Assembly: GCF_037113525.1 (NCBI RefSeq)
Contig: NZ_CP146963.1
Span: forward strand, 3,596,001 to 3,660,000
Direction: 5' to 3'
Source: Butyrivibrio fibrisolvens
GTDB lineage: Bacteria; Bacillota; Clostridia; Lachnospirales; Lachnospiraceae
DNA length: 64,000 nucleotides
Shown: positions 44,813-54,023 of the stretch, one piece after another
Position numbering within the stretch: position 1 is the first letter of the stretch
Layout of the letters: the number at the start of each line of letters is the position of its first letter
Notes under the pieces: generated by a model
Seen by the model: only the letters and a program-made list of their open reading frames with translations
What the model was told of the DNA's origin: nothing
Database searches by the model: none
Translations under genes and position numbers: made by a program

Positions 44813-45610
44813 TTACTGGAGTACCATATCTCCATTGTTCTTGAGCATACTGCGAAGGCTTATGATGCGGTCCCAGTTTCCGTCAGATTCTGTAGCAGGG
44901 ATCCAGCACTTTCCTTGAAGATAAATGTAGTGATAGTAATAGTACATATCACGCTCCAGCCTCTCCGTCGAAAGTCCGAAAAGCTTAGAGAATCTGTTGA
45001 TCGCAGGGATCTCCTCTTCCGTATACATAACAGCCATAGCTCCGCTTTCAAGCATAGGAAGAATATGGTTTTTAGCATAATCAAAACCTTCATCCCATGC
45101 GCGGTTATCCTCATTATCTATGCCGCGTGCAGGCGCATATCCGCTTCCAGCTTCATCAAGAATAGACTTGATAGCATCAAGACTTGCGATATTGGTATTG
45201 GTAGACAGATTGGCGATAAAGTTGCGGAACATAGTAAGCATCTGGGTATCATCAGCAACAGATGCAAACCACATCTTACCATTCTCATCGTCAAGAACTA
45301 TAGCTCTTGAGTATGTGAACACCTCATCACCACTGCATCTTGAAGCAGTCTGTGAATAGCATATATTCTGGGATATCGCACGGGAATCTTTCATGTTATG
45401 AATGCATGCATTCAAAATAGCTACCATATACTTGGTATCTACTATAAGCATAAAGGGAAGTTTAGACTTGCTGACTCCAACAGCATCAATAGTAAATCGG
45501 CCTTCAGAAACAGGCCCCTCAAGAGCAACAAGAATTCCTTTTCTTATTATTTCCTCGCTCTTATCTGTTCTAGTAATTTTTAAATAAGTATTAGCTGACA
45601 TATAATCCAT
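44813..45610 (-). CDS. Unknown cytoplasmic protein, 265 residues
   Basis: I do not recognise a family. The N-terminal 60 residues look beta-rich (TYLKITRTDKSEEIIRKGIL), followed by mixed segments with ICYSQTASRCSGDEVFTYSR and VLDDENGKMWFASVADD, and a helical C-terminal half with many Tyr residues (MYYYYHYIYLQGK near 230). There is no signal or membrane span. AAGG lies five bases before the ATG at 45608-45610. It is monocistronic, ends at a shared terminator, and its upstream side borders an insertion sequence. Confidence 0.7.
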   Translation of the reverse strand: MDYMSANTYLKITRTDKSEEIIRKGILVALEGPVSEGRFTIDAVGVSKSKLPFMLIVDTKYMVAILNACIHNMKDSRAISQNICYSQTASRCSGDEVFTYSRAIVLDDENGKMWFASVADDTQMLTMFRNFIANLSTNTNIASLDAIKSILDEAGSGYAPARGIDNEDNRAWDEGFDYAKNHILPMLESGAMAVMYTEEEIPAINRFSKLFGLSTERLERDMYYYYHYIYLQGKCWIPATESDGNWDRIISLRSMLKNNGDMVLQ

Positions 45611-45765
45611 AGACGCCTTCCCCTCTTTTAAGAAAAACTAAACGCTAGAAAAAATACGAATCACGCAAAAATGCGCGTTACTATAATTTAAGTTCAACAA
45701 ATCATAGACAGCTTATCTAATATCATAATATCACATTTACATAACCCAATGTGTAAAGATAGATA

Positions 45766-47488
45766 AAATTATCTTTAGTTCCCGAGCCGCTTTTCTGACC
45801 ACATGATTTCTAACCACCAAAAGCTGCTCTAAATGCTGAAAAATACTGCTATTTCAGCTTGCTTTTAGTTGCAAAATTCATATCAAAATGCTATAATGTG
45901 GATAGAAATTAATTCTAACCACAGAGGTGAATCATATGTACATAGCATACGATATGAAGAATGGTGTTGAGTACGCAAAGCTTGTCAGATCTGTCCGCCA
46001 TGGTAAAAATGTTTCCAAGGAATACAAGAATCTTGGCAGGGTCATTGATAAAGAGAAGAACATCTTTAAAAGCCGCGAACTCGGAATATACCAGTATGAC
46101 CTCGCTAATGACTACTACGACAAGAACCCTGACTGGTCAGGATCAGAAGCACCTGTCGAATATGTCGAGCCAAAGGATACTCGCAAGGAGAAGCTCATCC
46201 TTGATTTTGGAGATACCTTTCTTATTGACAGCTTCATACACAGCAATGGTCTGTCTGAGATCATAGATAATTGTGGTGTGCACAACAAAGATACACTGTA
46301 TTCCATGATCTGCTATTACATACTTTCAAATACTGCCAACTGCCACGCGAAAACATGGTGGGAAGGCAATTTCGCAAGGATGAGATATCCAATGGCCACA
46401 CTTGAGAGCCAAAGAGTAAGTGAATTCCTTGCAGAACTTGGGTCTGAAACCTGTTACAGGAGCTTCTTCAGAGCCTATGCTCCATATATATCAGATACTG
46501 TAGATGGAGATAATATCCTTATCGACAGTACCGGATTGCCAAACAATATACATTTCCCTTTGACTGCTATTAGCAATCATAACGGTGACATAAACAACGA
46601 AGTAAGACTTATATATGTCACGCAGCAGTCTACAGGATTGCCGATATATTTCAGATACTGCCCTGGCAATGTGATAGATGTATCAACACTTACAAGGACT
46701 ATCCATGAACTAAAGAATCATGGTGTTAATACAAAGTTCTCAATTCTGGATGCCGGATACTATACAGCTGATAACATCAGGGATTTGTATCACAATGGTA
46801 TTTCATTTGTGAGTCGTCTTCCGGAGAAGATGAATCTCTATAAAGACCTTGTTGCCGAAAACCTGGATTCTCTTGAAAGTAAGGAGAATCTTGTCAGGTA
46901 TAACGGCAGATACATATATATCAAACGCGTTGAATGTAACGTGGTGGATGACTTTAAAGGCTATGCTTATATTGGCCTTGATATCAGTCGCAAGGAAGAT
47001 GAGGATAAGAAACTCTTCCAGAGAGCTGATGATCAGAAACTGACCAATGAAGAAGTATATGACAAACTCAGGCATCATGGCCTGTTTGTAATTGTTTCAA
47101 GCAGACCGATGGCAACCGATAAGATACTTCCAACCTACTACACTCGCCAACAGATAGAGCAGATATTTGATATCGGCAAGAACTATGCTGATATGCTTCC
47201 GCTCAGAGTGCAGACCGAGGAAACATTTAGGGGCCATCTGTTGTTAACTTTTATTGCCTGCGTCATCCTCAAAATGATACAGGACAAACTAAAACCAACC
47301 AAGTATAATCCTATTTCAATGTTTATGAACCTCCGCAATCAGAAGTGCAAAGTATATGCTACCGAGCTGCTGACAACAGAGGCAACAAAGATCATGAATG
47401 ATTGCTACAAACTATTTAAGATCTCCTGCCCTGCAGAGGTGTCGTTGAAACGTGGTTAGAAAAGTTGGTCGGGAACTATAGATTATTT
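45766..47488 (+). mobile_element. IS1634/IS4-type insertion sequence, intact
   Basis: Imperfect inverted ends of over 30 bases flank one transposase gene: the left end reads TAGTTCCCGAGCCGCTTTTC (45776 on) and the right end, reversed, TAGTTCCCGACCAACTTTTC (47478 back), each continuing to ACCAC. Similarity extends about ten bases further out, which makes the exact ends uncertain; I saw no clear target duplication. Confidence 0.8.
45936..47459 (+). CDS. DDE transposase, IS1634/IS4 group
   Basis: The 507-residue protein shows the catalytic Asp residues in LIDSTGLPN (about 200) and SILDAGYYT (about 272) and the Y-x2-R-x3-E motif in YYTRQQIEQIF (about 410) typical of IS4-superfamily enzymes. The frame is uninterrupted and full length, so the element may be active. 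The ATG at 45936 follows AGAGGTG by seven bases; a GTG nine bases earlier overlaps that site. It inserts between an unknown gene and glnN. Confidence 0.88.
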   Translation: MYIAYDMKNGVEYAKLVRSVRHGKNVSKEYKNLGRVIDKEKNIFKSRELGIYQYDLANDYYDKNPDWSGSEAPVEYVEPKDTRKEKLILDFGDTFLIDSFIHSNGLSEIIDNCGVHNKDTLYSMICYYILSNTANCHAKTWWEGNFARMRYPMATLESQRVSEFLAELGSETCYRSFFRAYAPYISDTVDGDNILIDSTGLPNNIHFPLTAISNHNGDINNEVRLIYVTQQSTGLPIYFRYCPGNVIDVSTLTRTIHELKNHGVNTKFSILDAGYYTADNIRDLYHNGISFVSRLPEKMNLYKDLVAENLDSLESKENLVRYNGRYIYIKRVECNVVDDFKGYAYIGLDISRKEDEDKKLFQRADDQKLTNEEVYDKLRHHGLFVIVSSRPMATDKILPTYYTRQQIEQIFDIGKNYADMLPLRVQTEETFRGHLLLTFIACVILKMIQDKLKPTKYNPISMFMNLRNQKCKVYATELLTTEATKIMNDCYKLFKISCPAEVSLKRG

Positions 47489-47527
47489 GAAATATCGTTC
47501 TTTATTTCAAATGATTCCCAGACAGTA

Positions 47528-47566
47528 AAAAAGGTAGCTGCGCACATTCACACGCAGCTACCTTAT
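47528..47566 (-). terminator. Terminator after glnN
   Basis: AAGGTAGCTGCG (47531-47542) and CGCAGCTACCTT (47553-47564) form a perfect 12-bp stem; TTTTTTACTG follows on the minus strand. Confidence 0.9.
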
Positions 47567-47574
47567 ATTATTTT

Positions 47575-49662
47575 TTATTCAGAAAAAAGCATCTCAGAAT
47601 ATACAGGGAATGGCCAGAAGTCGCGATCTGTGAGCTCTTCGAGCTGGTCTGCGATCTCTCTTGCCTTGTTCATATCCTTAAGGATTGTGTCTCTGCTGTA
47701 CTTCATGCACTTAGTACTGTCAGCAGGTCTTTTCTTAAGGTCGTTGTCGATCTTCTCCTGAGCAAGCTGGAGCTTGTCAGAAAGAGTTGAGATTTTGGCA
47801 CCAACTTTAGCTTCATAGCCTGATGAGAATCCTGCATCCTTTTTAACTGCTATACGATCTGCAAGTGTTGTTGCATATTCAGATACTGCAGGAAGGATCT
47901 GACGTCTTATCATATCGCTCATAGTACGAGCTTCGATAGCGATCTGCGCATTGTAGATCTCTTCGTGGATAGCACGTCTTGCATGCATCTCTTCTTCTGT
48001 ATAAATATCATTTTTTACATAAAGTTCAATGTTCTCAGGATCATCATAGTGAGGAATTGCCTCAGCTGTAGAAGGATAATTCTTAAGACCGCGCTTCTCA
48101 GCTTCTACAAGCCATGAATCATCATATCCGTCACCTTCAAAGATGATACGCTTGTGCTCTGTAAGAGTCTTCTTGATGAGCTTCTGAAGATCTGCCTGGA
48201 AGTTCTTGCTCTTCTCAAGCTTATCAGCGAACTCTTTAAGCTCCTCTGCCATGATAGTGTTAAGTGCAATGTTAGGACCTGATACAGACTGGGCACTTCC
48301 CAGCATACGGAACTCAAACTTGTTACCTGTAAATGCCATAGGTGAAGTACGATTTCTGTCTGTTGTATCCTGACGGATCTGAGGAAGTGAATCGATACCG
48401 ATCTTAAGTGTCTTTCTGCTGCCGTCCTTATATGGTGTACCGTTGATGATACCCTTAATTACATGCTCAAGCTCATTTCCAAGGAAGATGGAAAGAACTG
48501 CCGGCGGTGCCTCCTGAGCTCCAAGACGGTGATCATTACCCGCACTTGCAACAGTACATCTGAGTGTTGTCTGATACTCATCAATTCCCTTAATGAATGC
48601 TGCAAGGAAAAGAAGGAACTGAGCATTCTGGCTTGGTGTTGATCCGGGCTTGAAGAGGTTCTTGCCTGTATCTGTACCAAGTGACCAGTTATCATGCTTA
48701 CCTGATCCGTTAACACCTGCAAAAGGCTTCTCGTGGATAAGGCATACAAGGTTGTGACGAAGCGCAACCTTCTTCATAAGCTCCATAGCAAGCTGGTTCT
48801 GGTCACAGGATGCGTTACAGTCTGTGTAGATAGGCGCCATCTCGTGCTGACCAGGAGCTACTTCGTTGTGCTTAGTCTTGGAAAGAACTCCTACTTTCCA
48901 AAGCTCATTATCAAGATCTCTCATGTACTCTGATACACGAGGCTTAAGCTGTCCAAAATAGTGATCAGAAAGTTCCTGACCTCTTGGAGGCATGTTTCCA
49001 AAAAGAGTACGACCTGTAAGACGAAGATCTTCTCTCTTATCATAAACCTCTTTATCGATAAGGAAGTACTCCTGCTCAGCACCAACCTGAGGGATTACTC
49101 TCTTAGTTTCAGTGTCACCAAAAAGGCGAAGGATTCTGAGCGCCTGCTGGTTAACTTTCTCTATTGAACGAAGAAGAGGTGTCTTCTTATCAAGAGCCTG
49201 TCCTCCGTATGAAAGGAATACTGTTGGAATATAAAGTGAATTGTCCTTGATGAATGCAAAAGAGTTAGGATCCCATGCAGTATAGCCTCTTGCTTCAAAT
49301 GTGGATCTGATACCACCGTTAGGGAAGCTTGATGCATCAGGTTCGCCCTTAACGAGCTCCTTACCTGAAAACTCCATTACAATTCTTCCGCCTGCTGCCG
49401 GCTCGATAAAAGAGTCATGCTTTTCTGCGGTAACACCTGTCATAGGCTGGAACCAGTGTGTGAAGTGCGTAGCACCCTTTTCAACAGCCCACTGTTTCAT
49501 CGCTTCCGCAATCTCATTAGCTGTAGAAAGTTCAAGTGGTGTTCCGTCAGTAACAGATTTTTTCCATGCGTCATAAGATGCACTGGAAAGACGTTCTTTC
49601 ATGGTTTCCTCATTGAATACCATGCTTCCGAATAGCTCAGGTAACTTAGCAGATGTTTCCAT
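47575..49662 (-). CDS. glnN: Glutamine synthetase type III
   Basis: The 695-residue length and segments such as THFTHWFQPMTG, VGAEQEYFLID, NEVAPGQHEMAPIY and ANGSGKHDNWSLGT-like FAGVNGSGKHDNWSLG mark the GSIII family, which forms dodecamers and is common in Bacteroides and rumen clostridia. It makes glutamine like GlnA at 20-21 kb, so the strain has two unrelated-size enzymes. The ATG at 49660-49662 has GGAG just upstream; a TTG-started extension includes that site and is unlikely. A terminator follows. Confidence 0.95.
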   Translation of the reverse strand: METSAKLPELFGSMVFNEETMKERLSSASYDAWKKSVTDGTPLELSTANEIAEAMKQWAVEKGATHFTHWFQPMTGVTAEKHDSFIEPAAGGRIVMEFSGKELVKGEPDASSFPNGGIRSTFEARGYTAWDPNSFAFIKDNSLYIPTVFLSYGGQALDKKTPLLRSIEKVNQQALRILRLFGDTETKRVIPQVGAEQEYFLIDKEVYDKREDLRLTGRTLFGNMPPRGQELSDHYFGQLKPRVSEYMRDLDNELWKVGVLSKTKHNEVAPGQHEMAPIYTDCNASCDQNQLAMELMKKVALRHNLVCLIHEKPFAGVNGSGKHDNWSLGTDTGKNLFKPGSTPSQNAQFLLFLAAFIKGIDEYQTTLRCTVASAGNDHRLGAQEAPPAVLSIFLGNELEHVIKGIINGTPYKDGSRKTLKIGIDSLPQIRQDTTDRNRTSPMAFTGNKFEFRMLGSAQSVSGPNIALNTIMAEELKEFADKLEKSKNFQADLQKLIKKTLTEHKRIIFEGDGYDDSWLVEAEKRGLKNYPSTAEAIPHYDDPENIELYVKNDIYTEEEMHARRAIHEEIYNAQIAIEARTMSDMIRRQILPAVSEYATTLADRIAVKKDAGFSSGYEAKVGAKISTLSDKLQLAQEKIDNDLKKRPADSTKCMKYSRDTILKDMNKAREIADQLEELTDRDFWPFPVYSEMLFSE

Positions 49663-49749
49663 ATGACTCCTTTTTAAAACAAAAAGTTTTTTTGACAAAA
49701 AAGTTTTTGACCAAACGTTTCAACTTTTCTTATAGTAAATACTTTCTTG

Positions 49750-51603
49750 TCAATGTGCAAGTGCTTTTTCAATTGATTTATTAACAACAAGGTCATCGAA
49801 CTGTCTTGTGAAGAGTTCGTAGTATCTTCCGCCGGCGATCATAAGATCTTCATGGGTACCGCTTTCAACTATCCTTCCATCATCAACGACCAGTATCACA
49901 TCAGAGTCTGTGATTGTTGAAAGTCTGTGAGCTATGGCAAAAGTGGTACGGCCCTTGGTCATGACTTTTATAGCGTTCTGAATTTTTTTCTCAGTAACAG
50001 TATCAATTGAAGCTGTTGCCTCATCAAGTATCAGTATCCTTGGATCTGACAGGATCGCTCTTGCAAATGACAAGAGCTGTTTCTCTCCTGTGGAAAGAAG
50101 ATTTCCGCCTTCACCAACGTCGCTGTCAAGGCCCTTCTCCATCCTTCTTACAACGTCTCCTGCCGCAACAAGGTCAAGTGCCTTCCAGATTTCTTCGTCG
50201 GTAGCATCTTCTTTACCATACTTAAGGTTCTCTCTTACGGATCCTGAGAAAAGATGCGGTGTCTGAAGCACGTATCCTATAGAGTTATGGAGCCAGCCTA
50301 TAGATCTGTCCGCGGCATCGTGACCATCGATAAGGATCTGTCCCTTTGTAGGCTTATAGAACCTGCATACAAGATTTACAAGTGTTGACTTACCGGCACC
50401 CGTCTCTCCTACAATGGCTACGCTTGTGCCCTGCGGAACTTTCAGGTTGAAGTTTTCAAGGACGTTCTCTTCACCGTCCGGGTAACAGAAAGTAATATCT
50501 TTAAACTCAACATCACCCTTAAGCTCTTCCCAGTTCTCTTTTTTCGGATTGAAGGTATCTCCATACTTCTCGATGACATCAGGTCTGTCTGATACATCAG
50601 ATTCTGTCTCCATAAGCCTTGTGAATCTTTCGATGTTAACCTGGATCGCAATGATCTCAGAGAAGGTCACAACTATGTTCTGAATAGGCTCCATGATGCC
50701 AAGAGCATAGGAAGCAAATACAGAGATAGTTCCGATCGTCATAAGACCTTCAACAGAGAGGTTTCCGCCATACCAAAGGACTATGGCGAGAGCCATTGAA
50801 GAAACCAGAGTTACTATTGCCGTAAAAAAGGCTGAATAGCGAACTGACTTTACGGCAGTTCTTCGCATCTTATCAGTATCTTTTTCAAAATCCTCCTGGA
50901 TCTTATCTTCAACAACCAGTGTCTTGATGGAGGATGCGCCTGTTATACCTTCGTTGAAGTTACCTGTGATCTTGGAATTTATCTCTCTTATCTTTCTGTT
51001 GATCGCAAGAAGCTTTTTCTGGAAGATAGCTACAAGGATTACAACAACAGGTACAAGCATAAGGATTATCAGAGCAAGTTTCCAGTTAATGGCCAGCATC
51101 ATCATTAGCACGAAGATTATGTAGGACAGCTGCCATACGATATCCATGAATCTCCAGGCTACCATTTCACCAATTTTGCCTGAATCACTCATAACTCTTG
51201 CATGGATATAACCTACATTGTTGGTATTGAAGTAAAAAAGTGACAGCTCCTGAAGATGTGAAAACGACGCGTTTCTTAAATCTCTGTTAACGCTCATCTC
51301 GACCTTACCACACATGGCTACTGTTATATAGTTGTCGATAGTCTGAAGGACAAGGACTACGATATACATTGCAATAAACGCAGCAAGTCCATTAAGAGTC
51401 CCCTTGCCTATAAAGTTATTGATGGCATACTGATTGAACAAAGGGTATGCCGAGTCTGCAAGAGAACTTAGCATGCCGAGGGTCATCATTATTATGATGG
51501 TCTTTTTATATGGCTTTATGTAGGGAAGAAGTTTGGGAATTCCAAGAAGCGGAAGCGTCTTGAACTCGTTCTTCTCTTCGCCTTTTTTATCTTTAGTATT
51601 CAT
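49750..51603 (-). CDS. ABC exporter half, canonical ATPase site
   Basis: The 617-residue half-transporter has six membrane helices (about 30-330) and an ATPase domain with GETGAGKST, signature LSTGEKQLLSFARA, Walker B ILILDEATASID with catalytic Glu, and switch His in AIAHRLST. The preceding gene codes a partner with a degenerate Walker B, so the two should form a heterodimeric exporter like BmrC/BmrD. Substrates of this type are drugs, peptides or lipids; none can be named. The ATG at 51601-51603 follows GAGG. Confidence 0.93.
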   Translation of the reverse strand: MNTKDKKGEEKNEFKTLPLLGIPKLLPYIKPYKKTIIIMMTLGMLSSLADSAYPLFNQYAINNFIGKGTLNGLAAFIAMYIVVLVLQTIDNYITVAMCGKVEMSVNRDLRNASFSHLQELSLFYFNTNNVGYIHARVMSDSGKIGEMVAWRFMDIVWQLSYIIFVLMMMLAINWKLALIILMLVPVVVILVAIFQKKLLAINRKIREINSKITGNFNEGITGASSIKTLVVEDKIQEDFEKDTDKMRRTAVKSVRYSAFFTAIVTLVSSMALAIVLWYGGNLSVEGLMTIGTISVFASYALGIMEPIQNIVVTFSEIIAIQVNIERFTRLMETESDVSDRPDVIEKYGDTFNPKKENWEELKGDVEFKDITFCYPDGEENVLENFNLKVPQGTSVAIVGETGAGKSTLVNLVCRFYKPTKGQILIDGHDAADRSIGWLHNSIGYVLQTPHLFSGSVRENLKYGKEDATDEEIWKALDLVAAGDVVRRMEKGLDSDVGEGGNLLSTGEKQLLSFARAILSDPRILILDEATASIDTVTEKKIQNAIKVMTKGRTTFAIAHRLSTITDSDVILVVDDGRIVESGTHEDLMIAGGRYYELFTRQFDDLVVNKSIEKALAH

Positions 51604-51703
51604 TATTAACCTCATACATGGCATTTATTGCCTCATTGTAATTAGCAGTAAATGCTCGATTTATACTTTAAGTTCGTGGGTTCTTATCTTATTTAGATTC
51701 ATG

Positions 51704-53641
51704 TCACGCTTCTTTGGGAGGATGAACATCAAGTCCCTGGAGCTTAGCACAGGTATAATATATACCCTTCTTAGCAATCAGCTCTTCATGAGTTCCCTGC
51801 TCTACTATCCTGCCCTTATCAAGGACGATGATATTATCCGCATGCATAAGGGTCATGATCCTGTGAGATATAAGGATAACCGTCGCATCGTCGATGTTCT
51901 CAGAAAGTGCCTTTCTAATGCGGGCATCAGTCTGAGTATCAACAGCCGAAAGTGAATCATCGAAGATCATTACAGGCGGCTCTTCTATGAGCATCTGTGC
52001 AATAGCAGTCCTCTGCTTCTGACCACCTGAAAGTGTTACGCCCCTTTCACCAACGAAGGTATCATATCCTGACGGGAACTTCTCAACAGACTCATCAAGT
52101 GCTGCTATCTTGGAAGCATGCCTTATCTTGTCCATGCTTACGCTGCCTTTCTCATCACCTGCTGCGATTCCTATATTCTCTGACAAGGTCCTTGAAAAAA
52201 GATATGGCTCCTGAAGTACAAAACCAAGATTTTTTCTAAGCCATGACCTCTTGATATTCCTTATATCAACTCCGCCTATGGTAATAGTGCCGTTTTCCTT
52301 TGGAAGGTCGTAGAGCCTGTCAAGAAGGTACATAAGTGTAGACTTACCTGAACCTGTTCCGCCAAGGATTCCCAGTGTTGTACCGCTTTTAATTGTAAAG
52401 CTGACATTCTTGAGGATTTCCTGAGCTTCTGCAGTATCTTTTCCTTCTGATTCTTTTGTATCTATATCATTTTCATTTTTAATATTCTTATCATTACTAT
52501 TTTCATCAGTAATATCGCTGCCATTTGCATCTTTACTACTTTTTTCAAATGCATAAGATACATTATCAAACACGATATCCCTGTCTATAGGACATTCAAT
52601 AGCATCTTCCGAATCCGCTTCCTCTTGACTGTTCATGATGTATCTGACCCTGTCGATAGAAATGCCTGCCTTACTCATCTCGGATATAATTCTTCCCAGC
52701 ATTCTTACAGGCCAGATCAGCATTGCATTATAAGATACGAAGGCTATGAATTCTCCAGCCGTGATATGCCCCTGCACACTGAAAACAGCACCCATAACAG
52801 TTACGATCATGACCTGAAGACCTGATATAAGATCGTTGGATGCCCAGAATGCAGACAGAAGCTTCATAAGGTGAGTCCACATTTTGGTGTAGTCGTCGTT
52901 GTAGGATGTGAACTTATCCTTCTCATACTGCTCTCGTCCAAAGGCTCTTACAATGCGAACTCCCGTAAGGTTCTCCTGCGCTATAGCTGAAAGCTTACCT
53001 TCCTGTTCATCTGCCCTTCTGAATGCATCACCTATTCTTCTATGGAAAAAGAATGAATACAGTATAAGCACCGGGAACAGAGTCATAGCAATAAGCGAAA
53101 GCTTAGCATCTATAGAGAACATGAAGTACAAAGCCAGGCTTATCATTATCACAACTCTGAAAAAAGACACAAGCTGACCTGAAAGGAAGTTTTTAATAGT
53201 CTCAACATCAGAAGTACACCTCTGAATGATATCACCTGTGTGATTCTCTGAATGCCAGGAATAAGGCAGCTTTAAGATGTGCTCAAAGAGAGTATTACGC
53301 ATAGTCTCAACAAGCTTCTCTGCACCTTTTGTATTAAAAACTTTGGAAAGGTATCGAAATATTGCAGCAACGAAAGCAATACATATGATAGTAAGAGCGA
53401 TGTATCCAAGGTTATGTCTTATAACCTCGCGCCCTCCAAGCTGCTGCATAATATAATTCATGTAAGACGGAAGCTTAGACTGCTTATCATCAATACAGTA
53501 ATCAACCGTATACTGAATGATCTTGGGATTGATCATATCAAGGAATGCGACAAGAAGGGATCCTATTATTCCACAGAAAAAGAAATGCAGGCTTCCTCTC
53601 AAAAAGAACAAAACCATACTGCTTCTTGTTTTAAATCTCAT
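51704..53641 (-). CDS. ABC exporter half, degenerate ATPase site
   Basis: The 645-residue half-transporter has six membrane helices and an ATPase domain with GGTGSGKST, LSGGQKQRTAIAQ and Walker B VMIFDDSLSAVD, in which the catalytic Glu is Asp, as in the degenerate half of heterodimeric exporters such as BmrC. A Asn/Asp/Lys/Glu-rich insertion of about 50 residues sits at the front of the ATPase domain (about 360-410). The ATG at 53639-53641 is chosen for family fit (MRFKTRSS); its site (GAGAG) is weak. It precedes its partner by 100 bases. Confidence 0.92.
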   Translation of the reverse strand: MRFKTRSSMVLFFLRGSLHFFFCGIIGSLLVAFLDMINPKIIQYTVDYCIDDKQSKLPSYMNYIMQQLGGREVIRHNLGYIALTIICIAFVAAIFRYLSKVFNTKGAEKLVETMRNTLFEHILKLPYSWHSENHTGDIIQRCTSDVETIKNFLSGQLVSFFRVVIMISLALYFMFSIDAKLSLIAMTLFPVLILYSFFFHRRIGDAFRRADEQEGKLSAIAQENLTGVRIVRAFGREQYEKDKFTSYNDDYTKMWTHLMKLLSAFWASNDLISGLQVMIVTVMGAVFSVQGHITAGEFIAFVSYNAMLIWPVRMLGRIISEMSKAGISIDRVRYIMNSQEEADSEDAIECPIDRDIVFDNVSYAFEKSSKDANGSDITDENSNDKNIKNENDIDTKESEGKDTAEAQEILKNVSFTIKSGTTLGILGGTGSGKSTLMYLLDRLYDLPKENGTITIGGVDIRNIKRSWLRKNLGFVLQEPYLFSRTLSENIGIAAGDEKGSVSMDKIRHASKIAALDESVEKFPSGYDTFVGERGVTLSGGQKQRTAIAQMLIEEPPVMIFDDSLSAVDTQTDARIRKALSENIDDATVILISHRIMTLMHADNIIVLDKGRIVEQGTHEELIAKKGIYYTCAKLQGLDVHPPKEA

Positions 53642-53747
53642 ACAATTCTCTCTATACTTTCTTATATATTTTGCACAAAAGAACCAGCATTTAAGCCTTC
53701 TGTGCAATTGGTTAATAAGTTACAAACAATGATAAGCAATAAATAAT

Positions 53748-54023
53748 GGGCGAAAACTATGTCATTTCAGGTACAATGCATATGTGTTTCCAGTCAGAAG
53801 GGTGCACGAAAGATAACGTCATCCTTTTTATGAAGGCGAATCTGTGTCCCATTCTTCCCTATGGCTGCTAACCTCTCATGTCTAACAGGATCGTACTCCC
53901 GTAGGAGTGTCCTAAATTCCTTCGTCCAGCCTACCCATAGTGGGGTGCCGCCTCTGCTCCATTCCAGGGTCATGCCCTATATAGTATGTCTTAGCGGCTT
54001 CGCTCTGCTTTGTCATTGCTAGA
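53748..54023 (-). ncRNA. Structured gene-free region beside the IS110-family element
   Basis: About 275 bases hold no credible reading frame but are visibly richer in G+C than other gaps here and contain several stems, for example ACTCC-TACG-GGAGT (about 53890-53910) and GGGCATGACCC. It lies 3' of the transposase on the coding strand, just beyond the right inverted repeat. It may be a guide RNA, another small RNA or the remains of a foreign insert. Confidence 0.35.

Noticed and set aside
49699..49745. AAACGTTT palindrome upstream of glnN as a CcpA cre site
   Set aside because: The CG is one base off the cre consensus and the outer arms are asymmetric.
53885..53915. A 13-base match ACTCCTACGGGAG to a conserved 16S rRNA segment
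   Set aside because: The flanking bases do not resemble 16S rRNA; a short hairpin coincidence.
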